Positions 31,412 to 41,400 of a stretch of DNA of 53,099 nt are shown one piece after another. Under the pieces are notes generated by a model that was not told the origin of the DNA, did not search any database, and saw only the letters and a program-made list of their open reading frames with translations. Source of the DNA: an uncultured Verrucomicrobia subdivision 3 bacterium (GTDB taxonomy: Bacteria; Verrucomicrobiota; Verrucomicrobiae; Limisphaerales; UBA11358); assembly GCA_903921455.1 (NCBI GenBank), contig CAIXPZ010000153.1:1-53099 (forward strand). Direction: 5' to 3'. Position numbers and translations under genes: made by a program. Position 1 is the stretch's first letter. The number at the start of each line of letters is the position of its first letter.

Positions 31412-32884
31412 TCAAAGCAATTTTGCCACCCGGCGAAAGTGATAGCCGAGGATGGCCAGTTCGATGGCGTGCGGAAACTGACGCGGGTGGCGGAGGAGGG
31501 TGCCGATAAACAAGCGCCAGTAGCCCATTCGCCCCCGGTGCCAGATGCCCAACACCCAAAATGATTTTACAAAGGCGGAGCAATCGGCACCGGAGAGATG
31601 GCGGCGCGGGCCGGCGGGCCGGTGGCATTTGAGAAAGATCCGGATGCGTTGATAATAATGGCGCGGTTCGTAAAGTTTCTTCACCAATTCACGGTAGCCA
31701 GATTGTAGGAAAGCCCGGTTCATTCTGGGCTTGAAATTGAGCTCGGCATCAGTGTTGTTGCCGGAACTTTCCAGTTCAAGGCGGCCTTCGGTTTTCAGGC
31801 GTTGCCACAGGCGGGTTTGGGGCAATGCCGTCAGCAATCCCACCATCGCCGTCGCCACGCCCGAGCGTTGGATGAATTCAAACTGTCGCTTGAAGATATC
31901 ACCCCGGTCGCTGTCGAAGCCCACGATGAATCCGCCCATGACCTCCAGTCCGGCGCGCTGCAAGGTCTGCACGGAGGCCACCAGATCACGATGCCGGTTT
32001 TGGATTTTGTGACATTCCGCCAGGGCTTCGAGCGAAGGCGTCTCAATGCCGACAAAGACCTTCTTGAAGCCAGCCTGAACCATCAAGGCGCATAGTTCAG
32101 GGTCATCGGCCAGGTTCATCGAGGCTTCAGTGAGAAACCCGATGTCCGTCCGAGTGCGCTGCCGCCACGCGATCAGCGCGTGCAGCAGTTCTTTGGTTCG
32201 CTGTCGGTTGCCGATGAAATTATCATCCACGATAAAAACCATGTTTTTCCAGCCCCGCTCACGCAGGACCTCCAGTTCGCAGATCAATTGCGCCGGGGTT
32301 TTGGTGCGAGGCACGCGGCCGTTCATAACAATGATGTCGCAAAATTCGCAATCGAAAGGGCAGCCGCGCGAAAATTGCACCGACAGGGTGACGTAATGCC
32401 GGAAATTAATGAGGTCCCACCGCGGCACCGGGGTGTGAGTGATGTCTGGTCGATGCGGTGCGCGGTAGCTGGCTTGTAACTGCCCCCGCTGCATGTCCGC
32501 CACCAATTGCGGCATCACTTCCTCGGCCTCGCCGAGAACGAAGTGCTGGATTTCTGGAAACGCCTCGTGGCCGGTGGTAAACAGCGGCCCGCCCGCAACG
32601 ACCTTTTTTCCCAGCGCGGCGCAGCGGGCCAGAATTTCATGGACGGAACCCTTCTGCACAATCATTGCGCCCAGCAAAACATAGTCAGCCGCGCGCAGAT
32701 CTTCGTCCTCTAACCGGGCCACGTTCAAATCCACCAGCTTGAGGTCCCATTCCGGCGGCAGCATGGCGGCCACGGTCAACAATCCCAGCGGCGGCATGGA
32801 CGCCTTGCGGGACACAAAGCGGATGGCGTGCTTAAAACTCCAAAAGGTATCCGGTGTCTGCGGACTGAGGAGAAGAATCTTCAT
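31412..32884 (-). CDS. B12-binding radical-SAM protein (DUF4070, HpnP-like)
   Basis: 490 residues from the ATG at 32884 (MKILLLSPQTPDTFWSFKHA). An N-terminal cobalamin-binding domain (KASMPPLGLLTVAAMLP, ADYVLLGAMIVQKGS and KKVVAGGPLFTTG) is followed by a radical-SAM domain with CPFDCEFCDI (C-x3-C-x2-C), then FIVDDNFIGNRQRTKELLHA, VFVGIETPS and GGFIVGFDSD. A C-terminal DUF4070-type region completes it. The order and the MPPLGLL/VDDNFIGN phrases are shared with hopanoid C-2 methylase HpnP and relatives, which use methylcobalamin to methylate unreactive carbons. Substrate assignment is open: no shc or other hopanoid synthesis genes are in the window. Confidence 0.8.
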   Translation of the reverse strand: MKILLLSPQTPDTFWSFKHAIRFVSRKASMPPLGLLTVAAMLPPEWDLKLVDLNVARLEDEDLRAADYVLLGAMIVQKGSVHEILARCAALGKKVVAGGPLFTTGHEAFPEIQHFVLGEAEEVMPQLVADMQRGQLQASYRAPHRPDITHTPVPRWDLINFRHYVTLSVQFSRGCPFDCEFCDIIVMNGRVPRTKTPAQLICELEVLRERGWKNMVFIVDDNFIGNRQRTKELLHALIAWRQRTRTDIGFLTEASMNLADDPELCALMVQAGFKKVFVGIETPSLEALAECHKIQNRHRDLVASVQTLQRAGLEVMGGFIVGFDSDRGDIFKRQFEFIQRSGVATAMVGLLTALPQTRLWQRLKTEGRLELESSGNNTDAELNFKPRMNRAFLQSGYRELVKKLYEPRHYYQRIRIFLKCHRPAGPRRHLSGADCSAFVKSFWVLGIWHRGRMGYWRLFIGTLLRHPRQFPHAIELAILGYHFRRVAKLL

Positions 32885-33031
32885 AACAATGGAGGCTGAC
32901 AATCCGAACCTAGAACCAGAATGGCTTTTTCGCAAGCCCCCGATTTTTTGGCGACTTAGCCGCCATCACAAAAGTGCAGGGTTGCTTTGGTTCAGCTTGA
33001 CGCCGATATGATTGCAACTTTCAATAAACTC

Positions 33032-34387
33032 ATGGCTAAACCTTTCCAGATTTCACGCCGCTCATTCCTCACCCGCTGCGCCGCCACGGCGGCGGCAACG
33101 GGTTTGCCCATATGGTTCATTCAGGAGCAATTGTCCGCAGCTAAAGCGGCGCCCCATACGCCCGCGCCGTTCAGTCCGAACGACCGTCCGGGCATCGCGC
33201 TCATCGGTTGTGGCGGTATGGGGCAGGGCGACTTGCAAAATGCCTCCCGCTACGGTGATGTCATCGCCGTGTGTGACGTGGACGAACTGCACGTCAACTC
33301 GGCCGCACAGCATTTTGCCAAGGACGGCAAGACGCCGGCAAAATACGCGGATTTTCGCAAACTGCTCGAACGCGACGATATTCACGCCATTGTCCAAGGC
33401 ACGCCGGATCACTGGCACACGCTGGTAAATATCGCCGCGGCCAAGGCCAAAAAGGATGTCTATGGCGAGAAGCCGCTGACACTTACCATTGACGAGGGCC
33501 GACACGTCATTCGGGCCGTGCGCGCGAATAAAATTGTTTTCCAGACCGGCACCCAGCAGCGCAGCAGCAAGCGGTTTCACCTGACCTGCGAGCTTGTTCG
33601 CAACGGCCGCATTGGAACACTCAAGGAGGTTCATGTCTTTGTGCCGGCAGGGATTCGTGGCGGCCCCTTCCAAAAAGTTTCCGTCCCGAGCGGATTCAAC
33701 TATGACTTCTGGCTCGGTCAGGCACCGGCGGCGGAATATTTCAACGAGCGTTGCCACCGGACCTTTCGCTGGTGGTATGATTATGCTGGCGGTCCGGTGA
33801 CGGATTGGGGTGCGCATCACAACGACATCGCCCGCTGGGCGATCGGTTTGGACGGCCCGGTAGGGATCGAAGCCCGCGTCATCACGCCGCCCTTGCCCGA
33901 TGGCTACACCACGCCCAGCGAGTTTGAAGCCACGCTTACCTGGGCGAATGGCGTGAAACAGATCGTCAAAACCACGCCTGACGACAGTCCTTTCGGCGCG
34001 ATTATCAATGAAAACGGCCAGCGTAATGGCATCAAGTTCCTCGGCACCGACGGTTGGATTTGGGTTAACCGCGACGAGCTGATCGCGAGCGACAAGCAGC
34101 TCCTGCTCGCGCCACTGCCTGCGAGTGCCGTCAAACTGGAAGTCAGCAACGATCATATGCGCAATTTTTTCGACTGTATTCGCTCACGCCGCGACCCGAT
34201 TGCCAATGTCGAAACCGGTCATCGCTCCGCCTGTATCGGGCATCTCATCATCATCGCCTTGCGCACCGGGCTCAAGCTCCAGTGGGATCCCTACAAGGAA
34301 ATGTTTACCGGCGCCGGTGCGGCGGAAGCCAGCCGGCACCTCGCCCGCGAAATGCGCAAACCCTACGATTATCATTTTGTGGGGTGA
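33032..34387 (+). CDS. Gfo/Idh/MocA oxidoreductase with Tat signal
   Basis: 451 residues from the ATG at 33032. A twin-arginine signal (ISRRSFLTRCAATAAATGLP) precedes a Rossmann domain with IALIGCGGMGQGDL (GxGxxG), VCDVDELH, VQGTPDHWHTLVNIAAAKAK and YGEKPLTLT (the catalytic EKP lysine). The C-terminal domain includes DWGAHHNDIARWAIG. This is the large family of exported, NAD(P)-binding sugar-type oxidoreductases common in Verrucomicrobia and Planctomycetes, which are folded with cofactor before Tat export. Alternative upstream starts (33008 and a TTG at 32987) only add residues before the signal. The substrate is unknown. Confidence 0.9.
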   Translation: MAKPFQISRRSFLTRCAATAAATGLPIWFIQEQLSAAKAAPHTPAPFSPNDRPGIALIGCGGMGQGDLQNASRYGDVIAVCDVDELHVNSAAQHFAKDGKTPAKYADFRKLLERDDIHAIVQGTPDHWHTLVNIAAAKAKKDVYGEKPLTLTIDEGRHVIRAVRANKIVFQTGTQQRSSKRFHLTCELVRNGRIGTLKEVHVFVPAGIRGGPFQKVSVPSGFNYDFWLGQAPAAEYFNERCHRTFRWWYDYAGGPVTDWGAHHNDIARWAIGLDGPVGIEARVITPPLPDGYTTPSEFEATLTWANGVKQIVKTTPDDSPFGAIINENGQRNGIKFLGTDGWIWVNRDELIASDKQLLLAPLPASAVKLEVSNDHMRNFFDCIRSRRDPIANVETGHRSACIGHLIIIALRTGLKLQWDPYKEMFTGAGAAEASRHLAREMRKPYDYHFVG

Positions 34388-34578
34388 CAGAAATTTGATT
34401 GGCCCCCATGGTGACGTGAGCGTATCGCGGGTTAGTTCTAGTCGGCATCAATTTTCCGGCACGTCCAATAAGACATGCAGGCCTTGATAAATTTGCAGTT
34501 TTATCTTGGCGTGAGCACGTCTGCCAGCTTTAATCAGGGTCTCGTAGCTAACAATCATTAACTAAAAACATATTTATT

Positions 34579-34869
34579 ATGGCTAAAGCACTCACCAAGT
34601 CCCAAATCGCCGCTGAAATCGCGACCAAGAACAGCATCACCAAAAAGCAGGCCGTTGAAATCCTCGAGTTCATCGCGGACCTCGCCTACAAAAACGCCAA
34701 GAACAGCTTCACCCTGCCCGGTCTCGGCAAGCTGGTGTTGGTGAATCGCAAAGCCCGCGTCGGCCGTAATCCGGCGACCGGCGAAACGATCCAGATCAAG
34801 GCCAAGAAAGTCGTGAAGTTCCGCGTCGCGAAAGCGGCCAAGGACGCGATCCTCGGCGTGAAGAAATAA
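34579..34869 (+). CDS. HU-family DNA-binding protein
   Basis: 96 residues: MAKALTKSQIAAEIATKNSI, then LGKLVLVNRKARVGRNPATG, the beta-arm signature with the intercalating Pro in GRNPATGE, and a lysine-rich end. HU dimers bend DNA and compact the nucleoid. It is a single gene with its own terminator and 191 bases of upstream sequence that must hold its promoter. Confidence 0.95.
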   Translation: MAKALTKSQIAAEIATKNSITKKQAVEILEFIADLAYKNAKNSFTLPGLGKLVLVNRKARVGRNPATGETIQIKAKKVVKFRVAKAAKDAILGVKK

Positions 34870-34885
34870 TCCGCTTTTAATTCTC

Positions 34886-34920
34886 AAGGCACGCTGCGCA
34901 AGGCAGCGTGCCTTTTTTTG
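34886..34920 (+). terminator. Terminator of the HU gene
   Basis: A 12-bp stem (AAGGCACGCTGC at 34886-34897 with 34903-34914), loop GCAAG, is followed by TTTTTTT. A classic intrinsic terminator, 16 bases after the stop codon. Confidence 0.92.
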
Positions 34921-34974
34921 TTGGTTATCAGGTCAATGCGTGACGGCCTTGCAACCGCGGCTTGCCCCCCCCCA

Positions 34975-35811
34975 TCAGGACTTGATGTCGCGCACTTGAA
35001 ACGCCATCGCGCCGACGATGAAGACGGTCGCCCCGACGGCAAAAAGGATAATTTCCGACTGGCAGATTTGTGCCCACGGTGCGGGATCCCGGAAGATCAG
35101 CAGCCAGCATTTAAAATGGTGCGTGATGAAAAAGTTTTCGTAGCGGTCAAAGAAGGGAATGTTTTCCATGACCATGCTTACGAACAGAAATGAGAGCGCC
35201 AGGATCGTGGCCGCCGCTGGCTTCATGTTGAAGCACGAGAACATGAACGCGACCGACACCATCACGCTGGCATTCACCGCCATGAACAGGAGGGAAAACA
35301 TAAACCGGATCAGGCCTGCGTGCGCCGTCAACACGCAGAACGCCTGTCCGGGTGAAAAAACAAACATTCCTTTCCAGGGAAACAACAGGCTCGCAAAACC
35401 CATCGCAATCAAGCCTAGCGAAACCACCAGCACGAAAGCGAAAATAATGCCGGCGGTCCACTTCACGAACAGCAGCCGGACGCGCGAGATGGGGCGGGAC
35501 AAGATCATGCGCAGCGTGCCGTCCTCGGCTTCTTTGGCCACGAGGTCGCCACCCACGAGCGTGGCGTATAGCGGCATCAGCAGCATGATTTGCGGGATCA
35601 ACATCACGACCGATACCGTCAGAACCGAAATGAATTCAGTCGCCAGATAGCCGTTGCCGTTCAGGAGTTTTTCAAAATCTTTTTGCCAGTGTGTGTATTT
35701 GAAGGCCAGCAGCATCGCCGTCTGCGCGAGCAGGAAGGCGCCGAAGCCGATGTAAGTGCGCTTCTTGCCGAACAGCTTCCAGAGTTCGTTTTTGAGTTGG
35801 GCGAAAAACAT
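34975..35811 (-). CDS. ABC-2 type transporter permease
   Basis: 278 residues with six hydrophobic helices. It starts MFFAQLKNELWKLFGKKRTY (a cytosolic amphipathic helix) and contains LVGGDLVAKEAEDGTLRMIL followed by SRPISRVRLLFVK, the conserved EDGTLR.L...PISR segment of ABC-2 permeases. It sits 3 bases after the ATPase gene that must power it. The cargo is unknown; the operon context with a pseudopilin gives no clear answer. Confidence 0.88.
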   Translation of the reverse strand: MFFAQLKNELWKLFGKKRTYIGFGAFLLAQTAMLLAFKYTHWQKDFEKLLNGNGYLATEFISVLTVSVVMLIPQIMLLMPLYATLVGGDLVAKEAEDGTLRMILSRPISRVRLLFVKWTAGIIFAFVLVVSLGLIAMGFASLLFPWKGMFVFSPGQAFCVLTAHAGLIRFMFSLLFMAVNASVMVSVAFMFSCFNMKPAAATILALSFLFVSMVMENIPFFDRYENFFITHHFKCWLLIFRDPAPWAQICQSEIILFAVGATVFIVGAMAFQVRDIKS

Positions 35812-35814
35812 GGT

Positions 35815-36717
35815 TTAGTTTTTGGCGGGCGGCGGCTTGATCAGGTTGAGATAAAAATCCTCCACCGTCTGTTCATGCTGCCAGATGCCCTCCACCGCGA
35901 TGCCGGCCGCCACCAATGCCTGCGTAATCTCGGCCGTCGTTCGCCCTTCGGCCAGGGTGATGAAGCGCTCTTCCGCCGTGGCTGTGATTAAGCTGCGCTC
36001 GCAAAGCAGCTGCGTCGCTCTGGAAAAATCTGAAGTTTTTAAAGCCACCTTGCCGCGCGCCGCTTTCACGTCCGCGACGTTGCCTTCAAACACTTTTTTC
36101 CCTTGCTGCAGAACCGCGATGCGCGTGCAGAGCTGCTCGACTTCGTTCAAGAGGTGTGATGAAAGTAAAATCGTCAGGCCCAGTTCGCGCCGCAGGCGCA
36201 GAATGGTCTGGCGCATTTCATGGATTCCTTCGGGATCGAGGCCATCGCTCGGTTCATCGAGGATGAGCAATTCCGGCCTGGGCAACAACGCCTGCGCCAG
36301 CGCGAGCCGCGAGCGCATCCCGTGCGAATAGGTTCGCACCTTGGATTGCTCGCGCCCGGTCAGCCCGACCCATTCAATGACCTCGCGAATCCGCGCCTTG
36401 GAAGTCGGCGCGGTGTAGGTGCTGAGGATTTCCAGATTGCGCCAGCCGCTCAGGTAATCATAAAACACCGGTGTTTCAAAAATCGCGCCGACCTGGCGCA
36501 GCGCGGCGCGGCGGTCGGTTTGAACCTCATAGCCGCAAACCTTCACCTCGCCGCTCGTCGGCCAGACTTGGCCAAGCATCATGCCGATGGCGGTGCTTTT
36601 GCCGGCGCCGTTGTGGCCGAGCAGTCCAAAGATTTCTCCGCGCGGCACCGTGAACGACAGGTCGTCCACCGCCGTGCGGCCGGCGAATTTTTTTGTGACA
36701 TGGGTCAGGGCAATCAT
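35815..36717 (-). CDS. ABC transporter ATPase (ABC-2 partner)
   Basis: 300 residues. Walker [21 protein letters not shown], signature [20 protein letters not shown] (an SHGM form instead of SGGQ, common in this subfamily), Walker [16 protein letters not shown] and H-loop [12 protein letters not shown] are all present. A C-terminal accessory domain (about 215-300) follows, as in CcmA/DrrA-type proteins. The start ATG overlaps the stop of the pseudopilin gene by four bases. Confidence 0.92.
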   Translation of the reverse strand: MIALTHVTKKFAGRTAVDDLSFTVPRGEIFGLLGHNGAGKSTAIGMMLGQVWPTSGEVKVCGYEVQTDRRAALRQVGAIFETPVFYDYLSGWRNLEILSTYTAPTSKARIREVIEWVGLTGREQSKVRTYSHGMRSRLALAQALLPRPELLILDEPSDGLDPEGIHEMRQTILRLRRELGLTILLSSHLLNEVEQLCTRIAVLQQGKKVFEGNVADVKAARGKVALKTSDFSRATQLLCERSLITATAEERFITLAEGRTTAEITQALVAAGIAVEGIWQHEQTVEDFYLNLIKPPPAKN

Positions 36718-37274
36718 TGGGGGCCAGAGATCTCCAGCAAATTTTTTATGTGACCGTCGGCATAGAGGAAGTTCACGCCCCGGTCCGCTCCGCGTGCTTT
36801 GTGAAAAGCCTCCTTGTCGAACATCAGATGGATTTCGTGCGGATTAAGCTGATAGGTAAACTCGGTCAGATGATCCGCATCTTTGCCGTTTAAGAGGTTG
36901 TTCCACCCATAACTCGAACCGGTGATCTCAAAAATACGCGCAGCGTCCGAGGGGCAGCGCAGCACATTTTTGTTGGCCAGTTGGGTGGCGAGCACCTTGT
37001 CGATGGTGGGAAAAGTATTCGAGGCCACCACTGCTGGATCGGGCGCCACGTCGCGCATGACGGGCATTTTATTATTATTGTCTGACACGTAAATTTGCAG
37101 CCCGACCCCGATCTGATGCAGGTTGCTCAAACAGACCGTGGCGCGCGCGGATTCTTTGGCCCGGCTCAAGGCCGGCAGCAGCAGCGCGGCGAGAATGGCG
37201 ATGATGGTGATGACCACCAGCAATTCCATCAACGTGAAAGCCCGGCCACACTTTGCCTGTCTGGAAAAATTCAT
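36714..37274 (-). CDS. Type II secretion-type pseudopilin
   Basis: 186 residues. The prepilin signal is [20 protein letters not shown] (processed before F, with the Glu at +5), followed by [20 protein letters not shown], the standard Verrucomicrobia/Planctomycetes pattern. The C-terminal part has the [15 protein letters not shown] motif (DUF1559/H-X9-DG type end). Its ATG overlaps the stop of the upstream gene and its stop overlaps the ABC ATPase start, so it is locked into a four-gene translational chain. Extracellular or periplasmic location is expected after the pseudopilin peptidase acts. Confidence 0.88.
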   Translation of the reverse strand: MNFSRQAKCGRAFTLMELLVVITIIAILAALLLPALSRAKESARATVCLSNLHQIGVGLQIYVSDNNNKMPVMRDVAPDPAVVASNTFPTIDKVLATQLANKNVLRCPSDAARIFEITGSSYGWNNLLNGKDADHLTEFTYQLNPHEIHLMFDKEAFHKARGADRGVNFLYADGHIKNLLEISGPQ

Positions 37275-37879
37275 GGCCGGCGAAGCAACCGGCCGCTTTC
37301 CATCATTTGCTGCATCTGTTCCAGCAGCGGCGCGAGTTCGGCCTTGGTCTGCGCGGAGCTTTGGCTGTAAAAACTTTGCAGCCCCAATTTCATCACTTTT
37401 TCCTGCAGCTCCGGACTTACCGGTGGACCGTTGGCGCCGGCTGGTTGTCCGCCGGCGGACTGTTTCGCCTGCGCCGTCTTCAGTTGTTTGAGGGCGTCAT
37501 CCACCGCGCGCTGCTGCTTCTCCGCCGGCAGCTGCTCGAAGGCGTTCAGCATCTGTTTCATGCCGGTGGGCAGCGTGGCGGTGATGAATTTTTCTTTTTC
37601 AGCTTCAGTCATCTTGTCGAACCAGCCCTTGCGTTCCAATCGCAGGCGCTGACGCTCTTCGAGGGAGAGGGCATTGAGCATGGCCGCCAGTTTGTCAATG
37701 GCCGCCGCGCGATCGGCCGCCGATAAGTGGGTGAAATCAACTGCCCCGATGTAAGCGTGGACTTTTTCCGGCGTGACTGTGGCGTTCTTGGCGATTTTAT
37801 AGCCAGCCAGCGCGATCACCCAAATAACGCCAAGGGCGGCTATGGCCAAAACAATGGGGCGCTGGCGCGGATTGAGCAC
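37271..37879 (-). CDS. Hypothetical anchored helical protein
   Basis: 202 residues with one N-terminal membrane segment ([20 protein letters not shown]) and a long, charged, helical periplasmic part ([40 protein letters not shown]). A Gln/Met-rich end [15 protein letters not shown] tail closes it. I do not recognise the family. It is the first gene of the pseudopilin/ABC operon and overlaps the next start by four bases. A role as a small scaffold or sensor of that system is possible, but nothing in the sequence shows it. Confidence 0.7.
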   Translation of the reverse strand: MLNPRQRPIVLAIAALGVIWVIALAGYKIAKNATVTPEKVHAYIGAVDFTHLSAADRAAAIDKLAAMLNALSLEERQRLRLERKGWFDKMTEAEKEKFITATLPTGMKQMLNAFEQLPAEKQQRAVDDALKQLKTAQAKQSAGGQPAGANGPPVSPELQEKVMKLGLQSFYSQSSAQTKAELAPLLEQMQQMMESGRLLRRP

Positions 37880-37938
37880 GGGAAAATTCTAAGTTTAACC
37901 AACTCAATTCACCACGAAAAAGCGCGTGGCGGTTGTTC

Positions 37939-38394
37939 TCATGGGGGTGCGCTTTGGCTGATGGAGGGGTGGGTAATTGGGTTAGACTGGGTTTTAAACT
38001 GCACGACGTCGGCCCGGACAATGGTTTCGGGGATGGAAAATATGATCCAGTAAGTGCTGGTATATTCAATGAGCAGATTGGCCGGCGTTTTGGCTGTGCC
38101 CTCCTCAATATCCGCAGCGGTATAAAGCCGGTTCATGGCTTTCGTCAACCGGGCTGGATAAATGGGGATAAAACCCAGCAGGTTGAAACCTTTGCTCATC
38201 CCCACCACATTGGTTTTGACCATCACGAAATTTCCCTCCGACAGACTGACTACAGTTTGCGAGTGAGCTTCGGCAGGCACCTGGCTGCGGGATGAGAAGG
38301 TTGAGGAGGCGATGGGCGCGACACTCGTGCAGCCGGCCAGCAGGACCAACGCGGCGAGGGCAAAGAATGCTTTTATATTGTGTGACTTGTCCAT
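37939..38394 (-). CDS. Hypothetical lipoprotein
   Basis: 151 residues from the ATG at 38394. The signal peptide ends in a lipobox, ALVLLAGCTS (Cys near residue 22), so the protein should be lipid-anchored in the envelope. The mature part has VVSLSEGNFVMVKTNVVGMS, then GFNLLGFIPIYPARLTKAMN, similar to small DUF6567-type lipoproteins in which the FxxLGIIPI-like loop is conserved. It follows addA by 62 bases. The function is unknown. Confidence 0.75.
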   Translation of the reverse strand: MDKSHNIKAFFALAALVLLAGCTSVAPIASSTFSSRSQVPAEAHSQTVVSLSEGNFVMVKTNVVGMSKGFNLLGFIPIYPARLTKAMNRLYTAADIEEGTAKTPANLLIEYTSTYWIIFSIPETIVRADVVQFKTQSNPITHPSISQSAPP

Positions 38395-38456
38395 TTCCGT
38401 GAAGAAGCTAGTGGCGAATAGGCACAGATGAAAGCGATAACTGTCCGGCGTCATCC

Positions 38457-41400
38457 TTACACTCGCACCAGTGCATCGAGGTGTGTGCTGATTAGTATGG
38501 CCTTAATTTGGCGGTCGCCGAGTTTGAGCGCGGCGGCAAGCGCGCGCCGATAGATGGTTAACTGTTCTGCGTAACGCTCACCGAGCGCGGCTGCGGTTTC
38601 AACGCGATCTGTCTTGAAGTCAATCAACACCGCTTGCTTAAGAATTCCATTCACATCCCGTCGCAGGACCAGGCGATCAACGACTCCGCTCCACCAGAGG
38701 TTTTGCTCCATGAACTCTACGGGTAATTCGCGCAACGCTTCGTCCCGTAGCGATTCTGGCGCGAACAGCGACCGGATTTCCGGCCGGGCTAAACATTTTC
38801 TGACGAGTGCAATCGCATCCATATTTCCGACCAAAGATTGATCCGGGAGCCACCATTCGATTTGCTCAAATACGTCGTGGACCGCGTTGCCGAACTCCTT
38901 TCCGCTGTTTGAATCCGTCGTCGTTGTTCTCTGGGGAATCGCGTCATGTCCAGCGTCGGATGGTTTGCGCCGGCGCCGGCGGGGAATGGGCGCGAGCAAA
39001 GCCAACGGCGGCTGGGGTGCTGCTGAAGGCGCTCGAATACCCGTTGCGCGATCAGAAAAATTCCTTTCACCGCTCTCCCATTGGAGAAGGCTATCGCCCC
39101 ACACACTTTCGACCGGGTGCGGCTCAGCGGCCGCATCGCGTCCGGGCAGTGCCGAAAGAATCCAGTCGCGCGCCGGTGAAGCTTTCGGCGGCTTCTCCTG
39201 ATTCAAAATGACGAACGTCGCTTCCTTGGCTCGGGTCAGCGCCACATACAGCACGCAGAGAGATTCTAAATGCTGATCCCCTTTTTGGGCCGCACATAAA
39301 TCCGCCAGTTCCAGTTGCCAGCCCTGCAACCATTTCGGCGGATACGCGAGGCAGCCGACGGCGCAGCCTTGTTGATCTCGATGGATTAATATTTCATCTG
39401 CCCCGCCGCTGCCGGCATCCAAGTCCGGGAGAAACACCACGTCAAAACCCAGTCCTTTGGACTTGTGAATCGTCATGACGTGGATGGAGCCAACCGCCGC
39501 CGTTTCGCGCACTTCCAGTTGTTCCAAAACCGCGAGCCAGTCAGGCATCGTCACGGTTGCGTCCGCCTGCTGAGCCGCCTGACTGACATGGCGCAGGCAG
39601 TATTGGGTGTAAGGTTCATTTTGCGTGGCCGTCAGCGCGGTGCACCATGTATCAGTGACGTGCGTCGCCCCGACTTCGGCGATACGTTCGCGCCAATGCC
39701 GCCACACCATGCCGGCGGGCAAGTCTGGCGGCGCAGATTTTTTCAGCGGCTCCGTTAAAATTTCCCAAAGCGGCGTCATGCTGACATGCCCGGCGGCTAG
39801 CGTGTTCGCAGGCGCCGTAAGCCAGCGCAAGGCATCCACGATGGCTGCCACCACAGGCGATTGTTCGGCCAGCGTGGCCACACCCTCCACCATCACTTGC
39901 GGGACACCGTGCGAGCGCAACCACTGCGCCACCGCTTGGGCGTTCTCGTTCTTGCGCACCAAGATGGCACAGGACAACCCTTTTTCCAGTGGCCGAACCT
40001 CTTCCAGCACTGATTTGATCACCTGTGATTGCAAGGCGAGTTTGTCAGACCAGTCGTCGCCCTTTTCAGCGTCATCGGCGGCAGATCCGTCCTCCCCGGC
40101 TACCGGTTCCACTGCGAGCAGGACCGCTGCGTAGCCGGCTTCGGTCTGCCGATTTTTTGCGGACTCATGCCGGTTGTATTGCCAGCGTTGCCGGGCGTCG
40201 GGGGAAAATTTATCCGGATCACGCAGGGCAGGATTTTTTTCCGGCGCGCAAACGCGGTTGACCAGTTCCAGCACTGCTGGCCGTGAGCGCCACGATTCCG
40301 CCATGATTTGTTGTTTGAACGTGCCGGGATAATTTTTTGCCAGCTCGTCGAACAGCCGGGGTTCGCCGCCGCGCCAGCCGTAGATGGATTGCTTGGGATC
40401 GCCAACCACGAAAACTGATTTCGTGCCGCTGCCATCCTGAATCGCCTCGTCCAGCCACGGTTTCAAAACGCTCCATTGCACGCGGCTGGTGTCTTGAAAT
40501 TCGTCGAGCAGCCAATGGTCAAACCGTTGAAACCAGCGAAAACCAAGCAAGAGGAGCGCCGCCTGCGTGGATTCCGTGCTTTTCTGTTCATCGAGCAAGA
40601 GCGGCAAATCATCGAAGGTTAATCGTCCCTTCCGGCGGGCCAGCGCATCATAAAGCTGTTCATAGCGGGCCACGATTTCGTGGATCGCTCCGGTTTTTTG
40701 CGACAGCGCGTCACGCTCGGCCGCCATCCAGCTTTCGAGAATAGTCTTTAACGGTCGCATCACCGTTGCCGGCACGGTTCGGGGTTTCTTTTGATAATCA
40801 AACGTCCACTCCGCCGCCGGCCAGTGTGGCCAGAGCTCAGCAAGTTTACCTTCTTGATCCAGCCAGCCGGGAATTTTTCCCGCGCTACTGCCGGGCATTC
40901 GCCAGGCCAGCCAGTTCAGCGTGCTGGCCAGCGATTTATTAATGCTGGCGTGGCCGAAATTGTGGTCGGCAATTTGTTCTGCGAGCGCGGCGGCATCGCT
41001 TTGCCAGTTGCGGTTGGGGGCGGACGGAACTTGTTTCCCCCAAAAAACTTTTCCGCCCCAGGCGTCCGCCTCTGGCAAAAGGTGTAACAGCTTGTGGTAG
41101 TTTTTTACGAAACGGCCTAGTTCACTCCGCCGGCCACTGGACGATTTTAGCGTGGCGCGTTTTAAGGTTTGGTAAAAACTTTCCAAATCCTCCTTCGCCA
41201 CGGACTGAAAAACTTGCGCCAGCAGTTCCTCGCGTTCGCGCTCGATGGCGGCCTCCTCCAAAATCGCGAAACCGCCCAGCCCCAGTTCAAACGCCAGCGT
41301 TTGCACCGAGCGCGCCATGAAGCCGTCAATCGTGCCCAGCACCAGGCGATCATATTGATCAACCATCACCTCCAGCGCGGATTGCAGCGTTGGGGCATCC

